From: Exiguobacterium alkaliphilum 12/1
Lineage (GTDB): Bacteria; Bacillota; Bacilli; Exiguobacteriales; Exiguobacteriaceae
Assembly: GCF_000714435.1 (NCBI RefSeq)
Contig: NZ_JJMW01000058.1
Span: forward strand, 1-64,000
DNA: 64,000 bases
Reading direction: 5' to 3'
The translations under genes and the position numbers were made by a program. This document shows positions 16,828-25,325 of the stretch, one piece after another. Position 1 is the stretch's first letter. Every line of letters starts with the position of its first letter. The notes under the pieces are model-generated. The model was given only the letters and a program-made list of their open reading frames with translations. It had not been told where the DNA came from and searched no databases.

Positions 16828-18543
16828 GTGAAACGACTGCAAGCCCTCGCGTTAGCTGAAAAGCGGCACATCATCGGCCTCGTCATCGCGGCCGTCATGA
16901 TCGGTTTGTCGATTTTAGCCCAAGCCTATTTAATCGTCGACGTCGTCGACCGTGTCTTCTTACAAAATCAATCGTTTGAAAGCGTCCTTCCGGCGCTCGG
17001 TTGGCTCGTCGTCGCGCTTCTCGTCCGGGCGTTGTTCGGTTACGTCTCGGGACGCATCGGTGCGAGCCTGTCAGAGAAGGCGAAGCGGTCGCTTCGACGT
17101 CAACTCTTGGATCGTTATACGTCGAACCCGGTGGAGACGTCGCTCTCGGGACAATCCGGTAAGAAAGTGAGCGTATACATGGACGCCGTCGACGAGGTAG
17201 ACGCCTACTTCAGCCAATATTGGCCCCAAGTGATTCAGACGTCGATTATTCCGCTCCTCATTCTCATCGTCGTCTTCACCCAACATTGGATCTCGGGCGT
17301 CATCATGATGGTGACGGCGCCGTTCATCCCGATTTTCTTCATCATCATCGGGATTGCGACGCAGAAGAAATCGGAACAACAGATGGAGAAGATGAACCAG
17401 TTCTCTGGTAAGTTTTTAGACGTCTTGCAAGGACTGACAACGCTGAAGCTATATGGACGGACGGAGCGAGAAGCGCAAGCCATCGAGAAGAGCAGCCTCG
17501 ACTTCCGAGACGCGACGATGGTCGTCTTGAAGACGGCGTTCTTGTCCGGACTCATGCTCGAGTTCATCTCGATGCTCAGTACCGGTGTCGTCGCCCTTGA
17601 AGTGGCGCTCCAAATGGTCGTCTGGCAGAACTTGACGTTTTTCGCCGGCTTTCTCATTCTCGTCTTGGCCCCTGAATATTACTTGGCCATCAAAGACCTC
17701 GGTGGCGCGTTCCATACGGGACGTGGCAGCATGGGTGCGGCCGATCGAATCTTTGAAGCGCTCGACGCCCCGGATGATCGCATCGTGTGGGGTGAGCGCG
17801 TGCTGACGAACCGGACCCCTGAGCTTCGACTCGAGGAGGCGTCGTTCCAATATCAGGGCGGTCGCTTCACCTTGCAGCCGCTCAACGCTACGATTCCGGC
17901 GCGGTCACATATCGCATTGGTCGGGGCGAGCGGGTCAGGGAAGACGACGGTGTTAAATCTTCTTTCCGGGCTCGTCAATCCCGATACGGGTCGCGTCCTC
18001 GTCGACGGGAAGCCGCTCCACTCGTATACGGACACGTCGTGGTACGGCACGGTCGGCTATATCTCGCAGACCCCGTACTTGTTCGCTGGGACGCTCGCTG
18101 ACAATATCGCCCTCGGCGAGACGGCTGACGAAGCGGCGATCATGCGCGCGGCCGAAGCGGCCGGCCTCGTCGACGTGATTCGCCATTTGCCGGACGGGCT
18201 ATACACCGAACTCGGTGAGGGCGGCTACGGCTTGTCTGGCGGCGAGCGGCAACGGCTCGCGTTGGCCCGCGCCTTCTTGAAACGGCCGGGCATCATCTTG
18301 TTCGATGAGCCGACGACCGGTCTCGACTTGATGACCGAGCAAATCGTGCGCCGCTCGATCGAAGAGTTGTCGCGCGACGCGACGCTCGTCACGGTCGCCC
18401 ATCGTCTGCATACGATCAAGCAGGCGGATGCGATTTGGTTCATGGACAACGGGACGCTCGTCGCGAGCGGGACGCATGAACAGATGCTCCATGCCCCGGC
18501 TTATGCCGACTTATTCACGTTACAGAAAGGAGTGAGAGGATGA
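16828..18543 (+). CDS. cydD: Thiol reductant ABC exporter subunit CydD
   Basis: A 571-residue half-transporter: six membrane helices (about 15-300) then an ATPase domain with Walker A GASGSGKTTVLNLLSG (about 366), signature LSGGERQRLALARA (about 469) and Walker B IILFDEPTTGLD. CydDC exports cysteine or glutathione-type thiols and is needed for assembly of cytochrome bd oxidase. The start is GTG 16828, nine bases after AAAGG; upstream TTG/ATG codons crowd the ribosome binding site. It overlaps cydC by 4 bases. cydAB is not in this window. Confidence 0.92.
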   Translation: MKRLQALALAEKRHIIGLVIAAVMIGLSILAQAYLIVDVVDRVFLQNQSFESVLPALGWLVVALLVRALFGYVSGRIGASLSEKAKRSLRRQLLDRYTSNPVETSLSGQSGKKVSVYMDAVDEVDAYFSQYWPQVIQTSIIPLLILIVVFTQHWISGVIMMVTAPFIPIFFIIIGIATQKKSEQQMEKMNQFSGKFLDVLQGLTTLKLYGRTEREAQAIEKSSLDFRDATMVVLKTAFLSGLMLEFISMLSTGVVALEVALQMVVWQNLTFFAGFLILVLAPEYYLAIKDLGGAFHTGRGSMGAADRIFEALDAPDDRIVWGERVLTNRTPELRLEEASFQYQGGRFTLQPLNATIPARSHIALVGASGSGKTTVLNLLSGLVNPDTGRVLVDGKPLHSYTDTSWYGTVGYISQTPYLFAGTLADNIALGETADEAAIMRAAEAAGLVDVIRHLPDGLYTELGEGGYGLSGGERQRLALARAFLKRPGIILFDEPTTGLDLMTEQIVRRSIEELSRDATLVTVAHRLHTIKQADAIWFMDNGTLVASGTHEQMLHAPAYADLFTLQKGVRG

Positions 18544-20255
18544 GTTCCCTTTGGACGATCACGAAATGGATGATGCGAGAGAAGAAGGATATCGTCCTCT
18601 CCATCTTCTTTGGATACGTGGCGGGACTTGCCGCCGTCGCCTTATTCGCGGCGAGCGGATACCTCGTCGCGCGGGCCGGCCTCGTACCACCGCTCTACGC
18701 GCTTATGATTCCCGTCGTCTTAATCAAACTGTTCGGTGTCATCCGAGCGAGCGCGCGGTATCAAGAGCGACTCGCCTCGCACCGGGCGACGTTCACCATT
18801 TTGAGTGAGCTCCGTGTCCGGTTTTATCGACAGCTCGAACCACTCGTCCCGAATATCTTCGCGAAATATCGAAGCGGTGACTTACTCGCGCGCGTCGTCG
18901 GGGACGTGGAGAGCTTACAGAACTACTTTTTACGCGTCTTCTATCCACCAATTATTTTAGTGCTCGTCTTCTTGAGCACCATCTTTTTCGTCACGTACTT
19001 CTCAATTTTCGTCAGTCTCTGGATTTTGTTCGGTGTCTTCGTGACTGGCTTCTTGATCCCGGCTTTCTTCGCCCGTGTCCGAGCCCGACACGACCGCAAA
19101 CTGCGGTCGCTTCGTGGTGATTTGTCGAGCGGGATGACGGAGATGATGTATGGCTATCGTGACTTGTTGCTGCATCAACATCTCGGAAAGACGAAGCAAG
19201 ACTTGATGGAGCGGAGCGACCGCTACGTGGCGGCCGAGCGTGAAGATGTGACGAGCCAGTTCTTCAACTCCTCGCTCGTCGTCGGTACGTCATTGCTCGT
19301 CTCGTGGGGTGTGCTCGCGATTGGTGCTTACTTGGTCGTCGGTGGAGAGCTTGACGGCTTGTTCCTCGCCATGCTCATCATGATGTCGCTCACGGCGTTT
19401 GAGAACGCGACGCCGATGGCCGTCTTCCCAGGTCACTTTGCCGACAGCAAACAGGCGGCCGACCGCTTGTTTGAGGTCGTGGCACCGAGTGAAGCAATGG
19501 AGCAAGCTGAAGCGGCAAGACGCGACATCTCGCTTCAAGGGGCACCTGAGATTACTATCAGCCGTGTGAACTATCGGTATCCGGACACGTTCCGCGACGT
19601 CCTCGTCGACGTCGATGCGGTGTTCCCGAGCGGGTCGAAGACGGCGATCGTCGGGCCGAGCGGCTCGGGGAAATCGACGCTCCTCCAAATGCTCCTCGCT
19701 TTCATCCGTCCAGACGAAGGCGACGTCTTCATCGACGAGGCACGACTCGACGACATCGCACAGGCGTCGATTTGGGAGCATGCGAGCGTCGTCCTTCAAG
19801 AGAACCATTTCTTCTTCGGGACGGTGCGCGACAATTTGGCGCTTGCCGGTGAACACACGGACGAGGCGATGACGAGAGCGCTCAGTAGCGTCCGGCTCGG
19901 CTTCTCGCTCGATGAACCGGTGCTTGAGAAAGGCGCCAACTTGTCGGGTGGGGAACGCCAGCGGCTCGCGATTGCCCGGGCGCTACTCAAAAACGGCTCG
20001 CTCTGGCTACTCGACGAGGCGACGTCAGCGCTCGATGCGCGGACCGAGGCGGACGTGTACGCCGAGATGTTCGACACAGCACAGGCTTCGACGCTCGTCA
20101 TGGTCAGCCACCGTCTGAACGGGCTCGAGGCGTTCGATCAAATCATCGTCATGGAAGCCGGGCGCGTCATCGAGACCGGTTCATTCGATGAGTTGATGCA
20201 GGCGCGCGGCACGTTCTATGCGTTGAAACAAATCGAACAAGATGTATTCGCCTAA
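18540..20255 (+). CDS. cydC: Thiol reductant ABC exporter subunit CydC
   Basis: A 571-residue half-transporter, partner of CydD in a heterodimer. Six N-terminal helices (including FAASGYLVARAGL), then an ATPase domain with Walker A GPSGSGKSTLLQML (about 373), signature NLSGGERQRLAIARAL and Walker B WLLDEATSALD. Start ATG overlaps the cydD stop (ATGA), implying translational coupling. The operon ends at a strong hairpin directly after the stop. Assigned CydC rather than CydD from gene order and the N-terminal ASGYLVARAG pattern. Confidence 0.9.
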   Translation: MSSLWTITKWMMREKKDIVLSIFFGYVAGLAAVALFAASGYLVARAGLVPPLYALMIPVVLIKLFGVIRASARYQERLASHRATFTILSELRVRFYRQLEPLVPNIFAKYRSGDLLARVVGDVESLQNYFLRVFYPPIILVLVFLSTIFFVTYFSIFVSLWILFGVFVTGFLIPAFFARVRARHDRKLRSLRGDLSSGMTEMMYGYRDLLLHQHLGKTKQDLMERSDRYVAAEREDVTSQFFNSSLVVGTSLLVSWGVLAIGAYLVVGGELDGLFLAMLIMMSLTAFENATPMAVFPGHFADSKQAADRLFEVVAPSEAMEQAEAARRDISLQGAPEITISRVNYRYPDTFRDVLVDVDAVFPSGSKTAIVGPSGSGKSTLLQMLLAFIRPDEGDVFIDEARLDDIAQASIWEHASVVLQENHFFFGTVRDNLALAGEHTDEAMTRALSSVRLGFSLDEPVLEKGANLSGGERQRLAIARALLKNGSLWLLDEATSALDARTEADVYAEMFDTAQASTLVMVSHRLNGLEAFDQIIVMEAGRVIETGSFDELMQARGTFYALKQIEQDVFA

Positions 20256-20257
20256 AC

Positions 20258-20420
20258 GAAAAGCGAGCGGCTCCGTCGGAGAGCCGCTCGCTTTTTCATA
20301 TGGCAAATCTGGGTGCAACAAATGGTGGTTGTCGCATTGCTTTCAAAAAGAGTGTCGTGGAGGGGAATCCACGTGACGCATGCGTTTGGGGAACGAGCGC
20401 GTCAAGCTTTTGGGAGCTAC
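20258..20420 (-). ncRNA. Candidate Fur-controlled small RNA with C-rich loops
   Basis: A minus-strand transcript of about 160 nt is predicted from the promoter at 20427-20456 (start near 20420) to the hairpin at 20293-20261. Three small hairpins present C-rich loops on that strand: arms AGCT/AGCT with CCCAAA (20405-20418), CGTT/AACG with CCCC(A) (20383-20395) and CGTGGA/TCCACG with TTCCCC (20356-20373). C-rich loops that pair with Shine-Dalgarno sequences are the hallmark of the Fur-regulated iron-sparing RNAs FsrA (Bacillus) and IsrR (Staphylococcus). I saw no open frame with a ribosome binding site. No sequence identity to either RNA is claimed. Confidence 0.6.
20259..20296. terminator. bidirectional terminator (cydC and candidate sRNA)
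   Basis: A 13-bp stem: AAGCGAGCGGCTC (20261-20273) with GAGCCGCTCGCTT (20281-20293). Rightward it is followed by five T; leftward by TTTTCG, so it can also end the minus-strand transcript described below. Confidence 0.88.
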
Positions 20421-20426
20421 AAGTCG

Positions 20427-20456
20427 AGTATAAGTGATAACGATTCTCATTGTCAA
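20427..20456 (-). promoter_or_regulatory. SigA promoter overlapped by a Fur box
   Basis: On the minus strand TTGACA (20456-20451), an 18-base spacer and TATACT (20432-20427) make a near-consensus promoter. The spacer and -35 carry a Fur box: on the plus strand TGATAACGATTCTCA (20435-20449) matches the 7-1-7 box TGATAAT-N-ATTATCA at 12 of 14 defined positions, and the 19-bp form (20436-20454) at 16 of 19. Fur would block it when iron is sufficient. Confidence 0.75.
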
Positions 20457-20460
20457 TTAG

Positions 20461-20498
20461 TAATAAAATAAAAACTGCAACCGAGGTCCGATTGCAGT
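20461..20498 (-). terminator. terminator of the 20507-21031 gene
   Basis: Read leftward: ACTGCAAT and ATTGCAGT-type arms (20488-20498 with 20474-20483) followed by TTTTTATTTTATT. Confidence 0.85.
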
Positions 20499-20506
20499 GT
20501 CGAGGG

Positions 20507-21031
20507 TCAGTTTGACGGGACGCCTTTACTGAGCGTGAACCGGAGCAAGCTGAACAGATAGCGGATATAAAATAACGCGAACGCGTAAAAGACGGCGATA
20601 ATTGGAGAGGCGATATTGACGCCTGGAATATTCAATAGAAACTCGAAGACGAGAATCGAGAGTAAGAAGACATAGAGGCTTGCATCGAGATAGAGCGGCA
20701 TCACGTTTCCGCGCTGGTGCCAGAACGTGCGCACGAGCGGAGCGACAATCATGCCGATGATGCGTTCGGCGAACCCGATGCTCAAGACGGCGATGAGGAA
20801 AGATGCAACCGCATCGAATCCGATGAGACGCGGGAAGGCGAACATCGAAATGAGCAAGAGCGGTCCGATAAAAATCATCATGGAGATCGAGGTGCGTAAA
20901 AAGATGAACAAGTTCCGCTTTAACGTATCGACTCCCCCAAAGAGCGATTGGCGGAACGTCTTACCGCGTTGATAATCGAGGACGAAAGATCCCACGAACA
21001 TCAACCCAAATAGTGATAACAAGACTGTCAT
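20507..21031 (-). CDS. Hypothetical multi-pass membrane protein
   Basis: 174 residues with about five hydrophobic helices (around residues 3-17, 48-68, 73-97, 117-135 and 137-160), separated by short polar loops such as DYQRGKTFRQ. No family recognised. AAAGGGG precedes ATG 21031 and a good terminator follows, so it is a real single gene. Neighbours (a Fur-type promoter on one side and a GGDEF cyclase on the other) do not tell its job. Confidence 0.75.
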   Translation of the reverse strand: MTVLLSLFGLMFVGSFVLDYQRGKTFRQSLFGGVDTLKRNLFIFLRTSISMMIFIGPLLLISMFAFPRLIGFDAVASFLIAVLSIGFAERIIGMIVAPLVRTFWHQRGNVMPLYLDASLYVFLLSILVFEFLLNIPGVNIASPIIAVFYAFALFYIRYLFSLLRFTLSKGVPSN

Positions 21032-21168
21032 GAAATGTGTTTCCCCTTTTTCTAGTCAAATCGATGATTACAAAAAGCTTACGAACCAAAGTCTAGCCTA
21101 GTGTACCGATTCGACCAGGGAAAGTAAAGCAGGAAAACTGATGAACGTGTTAAACTTTTACGAACGCT

Positions 21169-21190
21169 TTTTGGCTTCATGAAGCCAAAA
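21169..21190. repeat. Perfect 22-bp palindrome at the end of a GGDEF gene
   Basis: TTTTGGCTTC and its reverse complement, centred on ATAT-free CATG, make a 22-bp perfect palindrome covering the stop codon (21177-21179). Read leftward it is followed by AAAAAGCG, not T, so it is not a standard terminator. It may block exonucleases or bind a protein. Confidence 0.55.
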
Positions 21191-22247
21191 TGAAGCGATT
21201 GCGTCCCGATTCTTTTGCGTGATATAACGCTTCGTCGGCATGTTTCAAGACACTGTCGACCTCGATATCGTTCGAATGGCAGGCACCGAGCGAAACGGTG
21301 ATGTGGAGCGTCCCGGCACTCGTCTCGAACGGGAACGTCGAGACTTTTTCTCGTATAGATTCGGCGAGGCGTGACACCTCGTCTTTTTGGGCGTTCGGCA
21401 TGATGATTAAAAATTCTTCTCCACCGAAACGTCCGACGAGGTGATCTTCGCGACTCTCGGCGACAAGAAGCATCCCGAGCTCACGCAACACGTCGTCGCC
21501 GACGTCATGGCCATACGTATCATTAACGCGTTTGAAATGATCGATATCGACGAGGATGAGCGCATACTCTTCTGCCTCGACCGTCAAGTTTGCCATCGCC
21601 TCGTTCAACAGGCGACGATTGGCGATCCCCGTCAAAGCGTCCGTGCGCGCGAGCTGTTGCTGATGCTGGACGTTCTCAAAGTGCCGGCGCAACTCTTGGA
21701 GCAGACGATAGGCGGCGCAAGCGCCGACGTACGACATGACGATATAGACGAGTAAAATCGGATAGAACAAGTCGAGTGGCAACGTGTAATAGATTGCCGC
21801 ACCGAAGACGATGGCGCCGATTGTCGTGAAGACGAGCAACGTGCTCCGCGTGTTATCAAGTTTGAGCCGCAACAGGCTCGCCGGAAGAACGAGCGCGACC
21901 ATCGTGGCGATCGCCAAGTAAAACCCGACGTACTCGCCGTTCGTGATCATGAAAAAACGACCGATCAAAAACAAGACAGCCGCGACGCCGCCGCTCACCC
22001 AACCACCAAACAAGACGGCGAGCGTGATCGGGATGGCTCGTAAATCGATGAGCACCCCTTCGAGATGAAGGGCGTTCCCGAGTAAAATCGTGGCGATGAA
22101 CGCGCTCTGCACCCCGAGCAGGACACGGGCCTTCAGCGGCGAATGCGGCGTCAGTCGTGGTCGATTCCGAAAAGGTAGGAACGAGATTGTGAACAGCGTG
22201 AACAAGATGCATAGGTCGATGAAAAATGAGTTGATGATGGTGAGCAT
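21177..22247 (-). CDS. Membrane GGDEF diguanylate cyclase with 5TM-type sensor
   Basis: 356 residues: six or so N-terminal helices (about 5-185) resembling a 5TMR-LYT/histidine-kinase-type membrane sensor (GVLIDLRAIPITLAVLFGGW), then a GGDEF domain (about 200-356) with DIDHFKRVNDTYGHDVGD and active-site GGEEF, which is catalytically competent in the family. Should make cyclic-di-GMP from a membrane-sensed signal. The start is ATG 22247, nine bases after AGGGGG; the GTG at 22253 is too close. That ribosome binding site sits in a hairpin loop. Confidence 0.87.
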   Translation of the reverse strand: MLTIINSFFIDLCILFTLFTISFLPFRNRPRLTPHSPLKARVLLGVQSAFIATILLGNALHLEGVLIDLRAIPITLAVLFGGWVSGGVAAVLFLIGRFFMITNGEYVGFYLAIATMVALVLPASLLRLKLDNTRSTLLVFTTIGAIVFGAAIYYTLPLDLFYPILLVYIVMSYVGACAAYRLLQELRRHFENVQHQQQLARTDALTGIANRRLLNEAMANLTVEAEEYALILVDIDHFKRVNDTYGHDVGDDVLRELGMLLVAESREDHLVGRFGGEEFLIIMPNAQKDEVSRLAESIREKVSTFPFETSAGTLHITVSLGACHSNDIEVDSVLKHADEALYHAKESGRNRFILAS

Positions 22248-22249
22248 GG

Positions 22250-22266
22250 ACACAGTCCCCCTGTGT
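22250..22266 (-). promoter_or_regulatory. Hairpin presenting the ribosome binding site in its loop
   Basis: Read leftward ACACAG-GGGGA-CTGTGT forms a perfect 6-bp stem whose 5-base loop is the SD sequence of the GGDEF gene. The SD is thus constrained but exposed, a layout suited to control by a protein or a C-rich RNA. Confidence 0.5.
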
Positions 22267-22329
22267 GGAAATGGAAATAACTAGTTTAAGTGTAGCATAA
22301 TTCAAGTGACCGGCATCGTTTCAATCGGC

Positions 22330-22665
22330 TCACCATTCGCGCCACTCTTCCGTCACGTCGTCGTCGGTCTCGTAGCCGACGAGTGCAGCCGCAGCGACGA
22401 TGAAATCATACAGTTCCTCGCGTTCCATCGTCTCGATGAAGTAGTCATGTTCCTCATCGAGTTCGTTTAGCCGCAAGACGAGGTCGCGGACAGCCGCTAA
22501 AACGCTCGCCTCTGACTTGTCGGAACGGGTGAGCGCGTTCGCGTATTGTCGAAGCGCGGCATCGACGGCGAGGATGGCCGGGAGGGTATAGATGTCATCT
22601 CCCTCGTTCAACCGTTCTTCCCAGATGAGGGTCGGGCGGTTCGCCCATAATGTTTCCATGGTCAT
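22330..22665 (-). CDS. Hypothetical acidic cytoplasmic protein
   Basis: A 111-residue, mostly alpha-helical acidic protein (MTMETLWANRPTLIW at the start, DDDVTEEWREW at the end) without membrane segments or known motifs. The start is ATG 22665 with AAAGGAG 8 bases ahead; the longer TTG frame to 22683 overlaps that site. Divergent from the small membrane gene at 22751. No family recognised. Confidence 0.7.
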   Translation of the reverse strand: MTMETLWANRPTLIWEERLNEGDDIYTLPAILAVDAALRQYANALTRSDKSEASVLAAVRDLVLRLNELDEEHDYFIETMEREELYDFIVAAAALVGYETDDDVTEEWREW

Positions 22666-22750
22666 CTTTGTTGCTCCTTTCAAATCGTCTCCAGCTTTTC
22701 TTCTATCCCAGTCGAGATGTTTGGTATGATAGAAAAAAGGGGGACTGTCC

Positions 22751-22930
22751 GTGCGTTATTGGGATCATTTTAAACGAGCGTTCATTCCGATTGCGCTCAT
22801 TTTGATTGGACTCGCGATCTTTTATACATTATCGGCACGAAACAACCCGGCGTTGACCATTCTTGGGGCTGTAATCGTCGGTGTGATTTTATTTTTAGTG
22901 ATGCGGCATATGAACCGCGTCGAGGATTGA
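22751..22930 (+). CDS. Small two-helix membrane protein (59 residues, GTG start)
   Basis: Missed by length filters. GTG 22751 follows AAAAGGGGG by 7 bases, with a -10 TATGAT at 22725-22730 preceded by TG (extended -10). The product has two helices, about residues 11-27 ([17 protein letters not shown]) and 34-51 ([16 protein letters not shown]), joined by ARNNPA, and ends HMNRVED. A terminator follows 2 bases after the stop. I recognise no named family; the complete promoter-to-terminator unit makes it a convincing gene. Confidence 0.8.
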   Translation: MRYWDHFKRAFIPIALILIGLAIFYTLSARNNPALTILGAVIVGVILFLVMRHMNRVED

Positions 22931-22931
22931 A

Positions 22932-22962
22932 GACGAGAACACGTTCGGGGTTCTCGTTTTTT
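22932..22962 (+). terminator. terminator of the 59-residue membrane protein gene
   Basis: ACGAGAAC (22933-22940) with GTTCTCGT (22950-22957), followed by a T run. Confidence 0.88.
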
Positions 22963-23012
22963 GTTGCTTCCGCATTTTTTTGGGTACACTACTTAATAAG
23001 GAGGGATTGATA

Positions 23013-23963
23013 ATGGCAAAAGCTACGTTTGCGGGAGGCTGTTTTTGGTGTATGGTCAAACCGTTTCATAAATACGAAGGGGTCGAGCGTGTCATTTCCG
23101 GTTATACGGGCGGGCATGTTGACAATCCGACGTATCAACAAGTCTGTTCGGAGACGACGGGACATTTAGAGGCGATTGAGGTCACCTATGACCCGGATGT
23201 CATCTCGTATGAGGAGTTATTGAAGATTTATTGGCGTCAAATCGACCCGACGGACGGCGGCGGCCAGTTCAACGACCGCGGTGAGTCGTATCGTCCGGCA
23301 ATCTTCTATCACTCAGAAGAACAGCGAGCGGCGGCAGAGCGGTCGAAGCAAGAAGTCGAGGACTCAGGACGGTTCGACCGACCGATTGAGGTCGAGATTC
23401 GTCCGGCGAAGACGTTTTGGGAAGCTGAGGACTATCATCAAGACTATTATAAGAAAAATCCGTTCCGCTATGAGATGTATCGCGTCGGCTCCGGTCGCGC
23501 GAAATTCATTAAAGAGGCGTGGAGCGATAAGAAACAGCAGAAAGAATTGAAGGAACGGCTGACACCGATGCAGTTTAAAGTCACGCAAGAGAATGGCACC
23601 GAGCCGCCGTTTCAAAACGAGTATTGGGACGAGGAGCGCGAAGGGCTATACGTGGACATCATCGACGGGACGCCGCTCTTCACGTCACGCGACAAGTTTC
23701 AGTCGAACTGTGGCTGGCCGAGTTTCTCACGGCCGATTGAAGAGCAACGGCTCGATATGAACATGGACACGTCCCATCACATGGTGCGGACCGAGGTCCG
23801 TTCGAAGCGGGCCGACAGCCACCTCGGTCACTTGTTCGAGGATGGTCCGAAAGAGCTCGGGGGCTTGCGCTACTGCATCAATTCGGCCTCGCTCCGGTTC
23901 ATCCCGAAAGAAGAGCTCGACTCGGCCGGGTACGGGGAGTACAAACACTTATTCGACGCGTGA
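23013..23963 (+). CDS. msrAB: Bifunctional methionine sulfoxide reductase MsrA-MsrB
   Basis: A 316-residue fusion. The MsrA domain (about 1-155) begins at residue 3 with [10 protein letters not shown], whose first Cys is catalytic for (S)-sulfoxides. The MsrB domain (about 170-315) has [20 protein letters not shown] and the catalytic Cys in [12 protein letters not shown], acting on (R)-sulfoxides. The Cys pairs that bind zinc in many MsrB proteins are missing, as is usual in fused forms. The start is ATG 23013 with AAGGAGG ahead. It repairs oxidised methionine using thioredoxin. Followed after 13 bases by the DUF2252 gene. Confidence 0.94.
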   Translation: MAKATFAGGCFWCMVKPFHKYEGVERVISGYTGGHVDNPTYQQVCSETTGHLEAIEVTYDPDVISYEELLKIYWRQIDPTDGGGQFNDRGESYRPAIFYHSEEQRAAAERSKQEVEDSGRFDRPIEVEIRPAKTFWEAEDYHQDYYKKNPFRYEMYRVGSGRAKFIKEAWSDKKQQKELKERLTPMQFKVTQENGTEPPFQNEYWDEEREGLYVDIIDGTPLFTSRDKFQSNCGWPSFSRPIEEQRLDMNMDTSHHMVRTEVRSKRADSHLGHLFEDGPKELGGLRYCINSASLRFIPKEELDSAGYGEYKHLFDA

Positions 23964-23976
23964 AGGGGAGAAGGCG

Positions 23977-25269
23977 ATGTTCACTTCAGTCAAGCAACAA
24001 ATCCGCCGGGAGACGATTGCGACCGTCCTCGACTACTATGATACGACGATTCGACATCTGTCTGAAGAAGCGCGGCGCGAAAAGTACACGAAGATGAGCG
24101 TGAGCCCGTTCTCGTTCTTCCGGGGCAGCTCCCACTTGTTTTACTATGACTTCGCGAAAGTTCCGCTCGCGTTTGATACGGGTGACGCGCATCCGACGTT
24201 CATCCAAGGGGATTTACACTTCGAGAACTTCGGCGTGTTCGAGGATGGGGCCGGTACGATCATCTATGACGTGAACGACTTCGATGAGGCGTATATCGGA
24301 TCGTATTTGTTCGACGTGTTACGGATGGCCATTTCGGTCGACTTGTTCGCCGAAGAGGCGGGGTTCGATGCGACGGCGGCCATCGAGTCGTATGCGAAGA
24401 CGTATGCCAAAACGATCGACCGTTACGCGAACGGAAAAGACGAGGACGTGCAGTTCACGAAAGCGAACACATGCAAGGCGATTAAAAAAATCATCAAAAA
24501 GGCAGAGGCGAAAAAGGATGCGTTCATGGCCGAACGGACCGAGGTGCGCGATGAGGAGCGCTATTTCGCGACGAGCGAAGATTTGATTCCGGTAAGCGAG
24601 ACGATGGCATCGAAGATTAAAGCGGCCTGGCCCGACTATTTGACGTCGTTGAAAGCGGACCATCGCCATCACGCCGACCATTATGAAGTGAAAGACATCG
24701 CCATCAAGCTCGATAGCGGGACGGCTTCGATCGGTTTGGAGCGTTACTACATCTTGATTGAAGGGGCGGACGCGGAACATGACGAGGACGTTATCCTTGA
24801 GATGAAAGAGGCCCAGTCGGCCGTTCCGTCCCTCTTTCTGCCGACGCACCCTTTGTTCGAGGATGGACTCTCCCATCAAGGGGCGCGGGTGACGGCGGCG
24901 CAACGGGCGATGGTGCATAGCCGTGACCCGTATCTCGGCTATTTGACGATCGATGGTCACGAATACTACGTGCGACAGCGTTCGCCTTATAAGCGAAAAG
25001 TTAAAGCGAAGCACATCAAGGACGAGGCGTCGCTCATTGAGACGTTGAACGTTCAAGCCGAGATTACGGCCAAAATCCATGCCCGTGTCGACGCAGACGC
25101 GAATATTCTCGATTACGAGGCGAGCGAACGGATTGCCGCCGCCATCGGGGACGCCAAACCACTGTTCATCCGACAAATCGCGCGCTGGGCTCGATTCTAC
25201 GGGAATCAAGTCCGATTCGATTTTGAGGCGTTCCAGACGTGGCTCGATACCCGTGACGGTCAAGCGTGA
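23977..25269 (+). CDS. DUF2252 family protein
   Basis: A 430-residue cytoplasmic protein with the DUF2252 pattern: FFRGSSHLFYYDF (about 43-56), GDLHFENFGVFED (about 76-88) and IYDVNDFDEAYIGSYLFDVLR, resembling the kinase-like phosphotransferase fold (HxxN and DFD motifs). No reaction is established for this family, and aminoglycoside-kinase-like activity is only a fold-based guess. AGGGGAGAAGG precedes ATG 23977; the frame extends upstream inside msrAB but without a ribosome binding site. Likely co-transcribed with msrAB. Confidence 0.85.
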   Translation: MFTSVKQQIRRETIATVLDYYDTTIRHLSEEARREKYTKMSVSPFSFFRGSSHLFYYDFAKVPLAFDTGDAHPTFIQGDLHFENFGVFEDGAGTIIYDVNDFDEAYIGSYLFDVLRMAISVDLFAEEAGFDATAAIESYAKTYAKTIDRYANGKDEDVQFTKANTCKAIKKIIKKAEAKKDAFMAERTEVRDEERYFATSEDLIPVSETMASKIKAAWPDYLTSLKADHRHHADHYEVKDIAIKLDSGTASIGLERYYILIEGADAEHDEDVILEMKEAQSAVPSLFLPTHPLFEDGLSHQGARVTAAQRAMVHSRDPYLGYLTIDGHEYYVRQRSPYKRKVKAKHIKDEASLIETLNVQAEITAKIHARVDADANILDYEASERIAAAIGDAKPLFIRQIARWARFYGNQVRFDFEAFQTWLDTRDGQA

Positions 25270-25325
25270 CACTTGCGGGCTTGTCGCGTTTTCCGGCACA
25301 ATGATGGGGTAAAGGATGTGGACGT

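Noticed and set aside
21169-21190. Palindrome as a terminator of the GGDEF gene
   Set aside because: On the transcribed strand it is followed by A residues rather than T, so classical termination is not supported.
24319-25299. Minus-strand frame of 326 codons
   Set aside because: Antisense shadow of the DUF2252 gene, without an SD and without recognisable motifs.
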